Source: Roseiterribacter gracilis (GTDB lineage Bacteria > Pseudomonadota > Alphaproteobacteria > BOG-932 > Roseiterribacteraceae). From it: a DNA stretch of 64,000 bases. The stretch lies in assembly GCA_018332375.1 (NCBI GenBank), contig BOPV01000001.1:434001-498000 (forward strand), in the 5' to 3' direction. The notes beneath the pieces were generated by a model. It was not told the DNA's origin and ran no database searches. It was given only the letters and a program-made list of their open reading frames with translations. The position numbers and the translations under genes were made by a program. Shown piece by piece: positions 62,403-64,000 of this stretch. The stretch's first letter is position 1; every line of letters starts with the position of its first letter.

Positions 62403-63229
62403 GCAAGTTCAAACGCATTCTGCGCCGCCCCAATGCGGTGATCGGCATCATCTTGATCGCGATCGTGCTGCTGGCTGCGGCGGTGGGGCAGATCTGGACG
62501 CCGCACAATCCGGTCATCGCCGCAATGTCGGAACGGCTGAAGCCGCCGAGCTTGCAATATCTGCTTGGCACCGACGAATTCGGTCGCGACATCTTTTCGC
62601 GCGTGCTGGTCGCTGCAGGCGTGTCGGTGATGGTCAGTTTCGGCACAGTGCTGATGGCGGTGTCGATCGGCACCATTCTCGGCGCGGTCGCGGGCTTCGT
62701 CGGCGGCGTCGTCGACCATCTGACGATGCTGGTCACCGACGCGCTGATGGCCTTCCCGGGAATTCTGCTTGCGCTCGGCATCATGGCGATCCTCGAGCCC
62801 GATCCGACCGGCGTCATTCTGGCGTTGGGGATGGCCTATATCCCGAACGTCGTACGCGTCGTGCGCGGCCAGGTTCTGTCGATCCGCGAACGCGAATATG
62901 TCGAAGCGTCGAAAGTGATCGGCAACGGCCCGCTTTACACCGTGCTGGTGCATGTGATCCCGAACTGCATCTCGCCGCTGACCGTGCTCGCCACCTCGAT
63001 GTTCGGCAGCGCCATTCTGGCCGAAAGCGCTTTGTCGTTTCTCGGTGCGGGCGTCGCGCCACCGACCCCGACCTGGGGCGGCATGTTGGCAGAGAGCCGC
63101 GCCTATATGGAGCAGGCGCCCTGGTTCTGCATTTTCCCCGGCCTTGCGATCACGATCGCGCTGCTCGGCATCAACCTGTTCGGCGACGCGCTGCGCGACT
63201 GGTTCGACCCGCGGATGAATCAGCTATGA
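62399..63229 (+). CDS. DppC-type ABC transporter permease
   Basis: The 276-residue permease has the DppC landmarks: a LLGTDEFGRDIFSRVLVAAGVS entry and the coupling loop EYVEASKVIGNGPLYTVLVHVIPN, then LGAGVAPPTPTWGGML. Its stop overlaps the ATPase start by ATGA. Confidence 0.94.
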   Translation: MSKFKRILRRPNAVIGIILIAIVLLAAAVGQIWTPHNPVIAAMSERLKPPSLQYLLGTDEFGRDIFSRVLVAAGVSVMVSFGTVLMAVSIGTILGAVAGFVGGVVDHLTMLVTDALMAFPGILLALGIMAILEPDPTGVILALGMAYIPNVVRVVRGQVLSIREREYVEASKVIGNGPLYTVLVHVIPNCISPLTVLATSMFGSAILAESALSFLGAGVAPPTPTWGGMLAESRAYMEQAPWFCIFPGLAITIALLGINLFGDALRDWFDPRMNQL

Positions 63230-64000
63230 GCAAACTTCTGACGATCGACGGTTTGACCGTCTCGTTCCCGACGCCGGCCGGCGGGCGCAACGAAGTCGTC
63301 AAACGCGCCAGCCTGACGATCGCGCCAGGCGAAGTGCACGGGCTGGTCGGTGAATCCGGTTCGGGAAAAACCATGATCGCGCGCGCGATCCTCGGTCTGT
63401 TGCCGCCGGGCGGCCGCATCGATGGCGGTTCGATCAAGTTTGACGGGCAGGAGCTGCTGGGGCTCGACAATGAGTCGTTGCGCAAGCTGCGCGGAGCCCG
63501 CATCGGCATGGTGTTTCAGGAGCCGCTGACGTCGCTGAACCCGGCGCTGCCGATCGGCAAGCAGCTGGCGGAGTCCTTGGCGCTGCACAGCGATCTCAGC
63601 GACGCGGAGATCCGCAAACGCTCGATCGAGATGCTGGCTGCATTCCGCATGCCCGATCCGGAAGGCTGTCTGTCGCGCTATCCGCACGAATTTTCGGGCG
63701 GCATGCGCCAGCGCATCATGCTTGCGTCGGTGCTGTTGCCGCGGCCGGCCTTGCTGCTCGCCGACGAACCAACCACGGCACTCGACGTGCTGGTACAAAA
63801 GCAGGTGTTGGATCTAGCGGCGTCGGTGTGTCGCGATCTCGGCACCGCGATCCTGTTGATCACGCACGATCTTGGCGTGGTTGCGAGCTATTGCGACCAG
63901 GTCACGGTGATGCGGTATGGCGAAGTGCTGAATGACGGTTCGGTCGAGCAGATTCTGCTGAACCCGTCTGATCCCTATACGCGCAAGCTGCTCGACTCGC
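63226..64000 (+). CDS. DppD-type ABC transporter ATPase (partial, C-terminus outside the window)
   Basis: The first 258 codons are present; the frame is open to the window end. The chain shows Walker A GESGSGKTM, the Q-loop MVFQEPLTSLNPALPIG, signature FSGGMRQRIMLASVL, Walker B LLLADEPTTALDVLVQ and the switch histidine in LLITHDLGVV. It is the first of probably two ATPases (DppD, DppF) for the importer; the partner would lie beyond the window. Confidence 0.94.
   Translation, partial: MSKLLTIDGLTVSFPTPAGGRNEVVKRASLTIAPGEVHGLVGESGSGKTMIARAILGLLPPGGRIDGGSIKFDGQELLGLDNESLRKLRGARIGMVFQEPLTSLNPALPIGKQLAESLALHSDLSDAEIRKRSIEMLAAFRMPDPEGCLSRYPHEFSGGMRQRIMLASVLLPRPALLLADEPTTALDVLVQKQVLDLAASVCRDLGTAILLITHDLGVVASYCDQVTVMRYGEVLNDGSVEQILLNPSDPYTRKLLDS

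Noticed and set aside
1..64000. CRISPR arrays, tRNA or rRNA genes, insertion sequences, prophage
   Set aside because: I saw no regularly spaced repeats, tRNA cloverleaf, rRNA-like stretch or transposase/integrase protein in either strand; a tRNAscan or IS search would be the decisive check.

Overview
The window is GC-rich, densely packed chromosomal DNA of a free-living proteobacterium, most likely an alphaproteobacterium. This rests on a NadQ-type regulator near nadABC, an HWE-family histidine kinase, a prfB without a programmed frameshift, several Liv-, Pot- and Dpp-type ABC transporters, and paired-hairpin repeats of the CCCCGC-GAAG-GCGGGG type. I see no tRNA, rRNA, CRISPR array, transposase or prophage gene. 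Genus cannot be fixed from the sequence alone.

Layout. (1) 1-8.9 kb: a Liv-type ABC transporter (livM cut by the window edge, livH, livF, livG), divergent from an iron-type alcohol dehydrogenase and its binding protein, followed by malonyl-CoA synthetase (matB) and malonyl-CoA decarboxylase (matA). (2) 8.9-13.3 kb: a polyamine-type ABC operon with a DUF817 membrane protein between its two permeases. (3) 13.3-28.1 kb: an aryl polyene (xanthomonadin-like) pigment cluster in two divergent operons sharing a 72-bp promoter region. One arm encodes a flavin halogenase-like protein, a XanB2-type chorismatase and a glycosyltransferase. The other encodes a methyltransferase, one acyl carrier protein, a membrane protein, an aryl-acid ligase, a FabZ-like dehydratase, an LpxL-like acyltransferase, LolA-like, MMPL and lipoprotein envelope factors, a KS:CLF pair, a second dehydratase, a ketoreductase and a LysE-family protein. 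Nearly all genes overlap by 1-4 bp. (4) 28.1-36.1 kb: a hydroxyacid dehydrogenase, a 646-residue protein of unknown function, a patatin, an HWE kinase with a receiver protein, and the NadQ-like regulator. (5) 36.2-43.3 kb: a NitT/TauT-type ABC transporter, then nadA-nadB-nadC behind a palindromic operator candidate, and a small unknown gene. (6) 43.3-53.0 kb: imelysin, isocitrate lyase, a DJ-1-like protein, prfB, cysQ, an iron-permease-family protein, an M13 peptidase, a BLUF photoreceptor and a secreted CVNH protein. (7) 53.1-64 kb: a catabolic regulon made of a semialdehyde dehydrogenase, an omega-aminotransferase, a GntR regulator with two predicted winged helices, a C45 amidohydrolase/acyltransferase and a Dpp-type ABC operon that runs off the window.

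How the genes may work together. The pigment cluster contains what is expected to convert chorismate to a hydroxybenzoate starter, activate it, extend it to a conjugated polyene, possibly halogenate and methylate it, esterify it to a lipid carrier and move it to the outer membrane. It has only one ACP and one KS:CLF pair. In region 7, a 22-bp pattern (GWACTTT-N7-CAAAATNC) occurs once before each of the three transcription units, always in the same orientation relative to transcription. This marks them as one regulon, probably for uptake, amide cleavage, transamination and oxidation of an acylated amine.
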